Position numbers and translations under genes: made by a program
Part shown: positions 62,440-64,000 of the stretch, piece after piece
Numbering within the stretch: position 1 is the stretch's first letter
Layout: every line of letters begins with the position of its first letter
From: Welwitschia mirabilis
Lineage: Eukaryota; Gnetophyta; Gnetopsida; Welwitschiales
DNA length: 64,000 bases
NCBI GenBank assembly: GCA_051453625.1
Contig: JBOZIK010000001.1
Location: forward strand, 258,077,078-258,141,077
Direction: 5' to 3'
The notes under the pieces: generated by a model
The model's input: only the letters and a program-made list of their open reading frames with translations
Databases searched by the model: none
What the model was told of the DNA's origin: nothing

Positions 62440-62630
62440 AAAGTTCTTTATGCATTGTGTATGCAAAAATTATAATTCTATACATGACATCCTATACATT
62501 ATGAATATTATTACTAAAGCTTAACTAAACTATGCTACTTTAAAGTTCTTTATGCATTGTGTATGCATCTACACATCTGCATGTGTGCTTATGTATACAT
62601 TTCATGTATGCATGCATGCATGTGTAGATG
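62440..62630. repeat. 26-bp direct repeat and ATGC-rich inverted repeat
   Basis: The same 26 bases (starting 'aaagttctttatgcattg') occur at 62440-62465 and 62542-62567. Overlapping the second, 'catctacacat' (62566-62576) pairs with 'atgtgtagatg' (62620-62630) across a loop containing 'atgcatgcatgcatg'. It lies between the region shared with copy B and the transposase. Confidence 0.7.
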
Positions 62631-63288
62631 TATCATCAAACTAATCCTAGATTAAGATTATTCATGATTAATTTAGCATTTGAAACATCTATCTTTCCAT
62701 TACATTATTTAGATTCTCGTATAAATGTAATGGCTTTTTATCTTCCCTTTTAACATCCTTATTCCAATGCAAAGAAGGATACATTTATCATGTTCATCTA
62801 TGATAATTTACCTTGTGTTGAGACTAATACAAGAATACATCAAATAGCATAATCATATCCATCATTATCATCTAATAAATCCATTTATGCAAGGGATAAG
62901 AGCTGGATGTTTATGAATAGGTATTACATATTCAATTACATTTAAAGTTATTCTTATAACTTTATAAATATTATGTACTTATTTGTATAATATTACTATT
63001 TGTAGAACATGTAATAAGTATGAGAATGGTGTAAAGACATTCATAGATTTTTTGATTAACAATTCATTCAGTTTTCAAAGCATACTTTGTCCATGTATAA
63101 AATGCTGAAACACTTATTATCAATAAGAAATATTGTTTTCAAGCATCTTTTATGCAAATGCATGATCTTACATACATAAGATAGATTATGCATAGGGAAG
63201 CATCAAAAATAATATAACAAATGTAAAGGCTCAAATAAAATACAAGATAATCCTATTTGCATGGTGAAAGAAGCCTTAATGTTCTTTA

Positions 63289-64000
63289 ATGATGGGGAAC
63301 AATTACATAAAGGAAAAAACACCATGGATTTCTCAAATTTCTAATAGCTTCAGTGGTGATGTGAAAAATGCAGAATATAACAAGTTAATCAAAGAAGGCA
63401 AGAAGCCATTGTACCCTAGTAGCATAAAATATATGAAGCTTTCAATGATTATAAAATTGCTTAGCATTAAAGCAATGGATGAATAGTTAAACTCAACATT
63501 TTCAATGTTTTTTGATCTCTTACATGACTCTTTTCCAGAAGGTAATACAATTTCAAGTTCTTATGATTAATTGAAAAGAACACTTAACTTCCTAGATATG
63601 AAATATGATAAAATACATGCATGCCCTAATGACTATGTGTTATACTGAAAAAAGCATGAGAATAAAAATGAATGTCCTCAGTGTGGTGCATCTAGATGGA
63701 AATCAAAGGGAGGTCTCAAGGATAGTAAACTAGATAAAAGATTACCTGCTAAAGTATTTTAATACTTTCCCTTAATTCCAAGGTTACAAAGGCTTGATGC
63801 ATCAGCCACAATAGTGGAACATATGATATGGCATTTAAAAAGTAAAATAGACTATGGAATAATGTGACATCTAGCAAATTCTATCTTATGGAAAAGTATT
63901 GAGGAATAATACAATGAATTTAAGGTCAAACTCATACATGTAAGACTTGGTATTGCAACAAATGAATTTAATCCTGTTGGGATGCTTTCTACTTCTTATA
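63289..64000 (+). pseudogene. CACTA transposase relic (tnp2 family), truncated by window end
   Basis: One plus-strand frame can be read from 63289 to the window end with six stops and no frameshift. It contains Lys-Lys-Pro-Leu-Tyr-Pro, Leu-Leu-Ser-Ile-Lys-Ala-Met, Phe-Pro-Glu-Gly-Asn-Thr-Ile, Ile-His-Ala-Cys-Pro-Asn-Asp, Cys-Pro-Gln-Cys-Gly-Ala-Ser-Arg-Trp and Phe-Pro-Leu-Ile-Pro-Arg-Leu-Gln-Arg-Leu, in the order typical of tnp2-type transposases of En/Spm elements. The first open part (63289-63486) is 65 codons. Several stops fit TGG or CGA decay (Tyr-stop-Lys for Tyr-Trp-Lys). The catalytic domain further on lies outside the window. The N-terminal transposase-associated domain is not seen upstream, perhaps lost or across an intron. 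Confidence 0.88.

Larger units (their letters stand above)
58473..64000 (+). mobile_element. CACTA element copy C, 5' terminus to transposase, continues beyond window
   Basis: Starts CACTATAAGAAATAG, one or two transitions from the canonical terminus, with subterminal repeats at 58485-58715. From 59850 to about 62370 it parallels CACTA B (43830-46419). Between 58740 and 59850 it differs from B: a LINE fragment lies there. A tnp2-type transposase relic starts by 63289. The right terminus is outside the window. There is a 10-N gap at 61997-62006 that hides about 60 bases relative to copy B. Confidence 0.82.

Noticed and set aside
1-64000. An intact, previously undescribed gene system
   Set aside because: All long open frames trace to known transposon families or to gaps. 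I see no cluster of intact genes, no conserved operon-like order and no RNA gene on either strand.

Overview
This is a plant nuclear window, very AT-rich, poor in CG dinucleotides, and made almost wholly of old, decayed transposable elements. I find no intact host gene, no rRNA, no tRNA and no CRISPR array. The families seen are Ty1/copia retrotransposons of Sirevirus type, a Ty3/gypsy-like LTR, LINEs, and CACTA (En/Spm) DNA transposons with a tnp2-type transposase. Together they point to a flowering plant. I cannot name the species. Every open frame is short; the longest real one is 121 codons, inside a copia relic.

Layout. 1-4876: unidentified coding-like remnants, then a 1.27 kb sequence present twice on either side of a gap. 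6219-7420: a probable gypsy LTR. 7494-14963: a copia element on the minus strand (RNase H, RT, integrase, gag, PBS, 5' LTR in ascending order), with repeat clusters on both sides of a gap at its low end. 14964-27500: mostly unassigned intergenic DNA. 27610-29070: a CACTA end inserted in the LTR of a second copia of the same family. 29690-31780: a LINE relic. 32321-38978: 3' LTR, 3' UTR and pol of a third, minus-strand copia, interrupted at 38979 by a CACTA element. 41679-46419: a second copy of that same copia/CACTA junction. 46520-47300: a copia integrase relic. 47301-52590: very AT-rich unassigned DNA. 52600-55040: 5' LTR, PBS and gag of a plus-strand copia, cut by another minus-strand copia (LTR 55681-57092) that carries an extra ORF (57575-58445). 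That ORF is followed at 58473 by a third CACTA element, which runs off the window and carries a tnp2 transposase relic at 63289-64000.

Two themes tie the window together. First, seven of the twelve N-gaps are flanked by the same sequence on both sides, arranged exactly as two overlapping contig ends. Much of the apparent duplication may therefore be unmerged overlap or haplotypes rather than biology. Second, decay is dominated by C-to-T and G-to-A change: repeated motifs that once held CG now exist mainly as their two deamination products, and many stops and lost catalytic residues fit the same process. I see no working biological system here. The most interesting items are the nested CACTA-in-copia history, the extra ORF of the copia at 55681-58445, and the CG-bearing repeat clusters.
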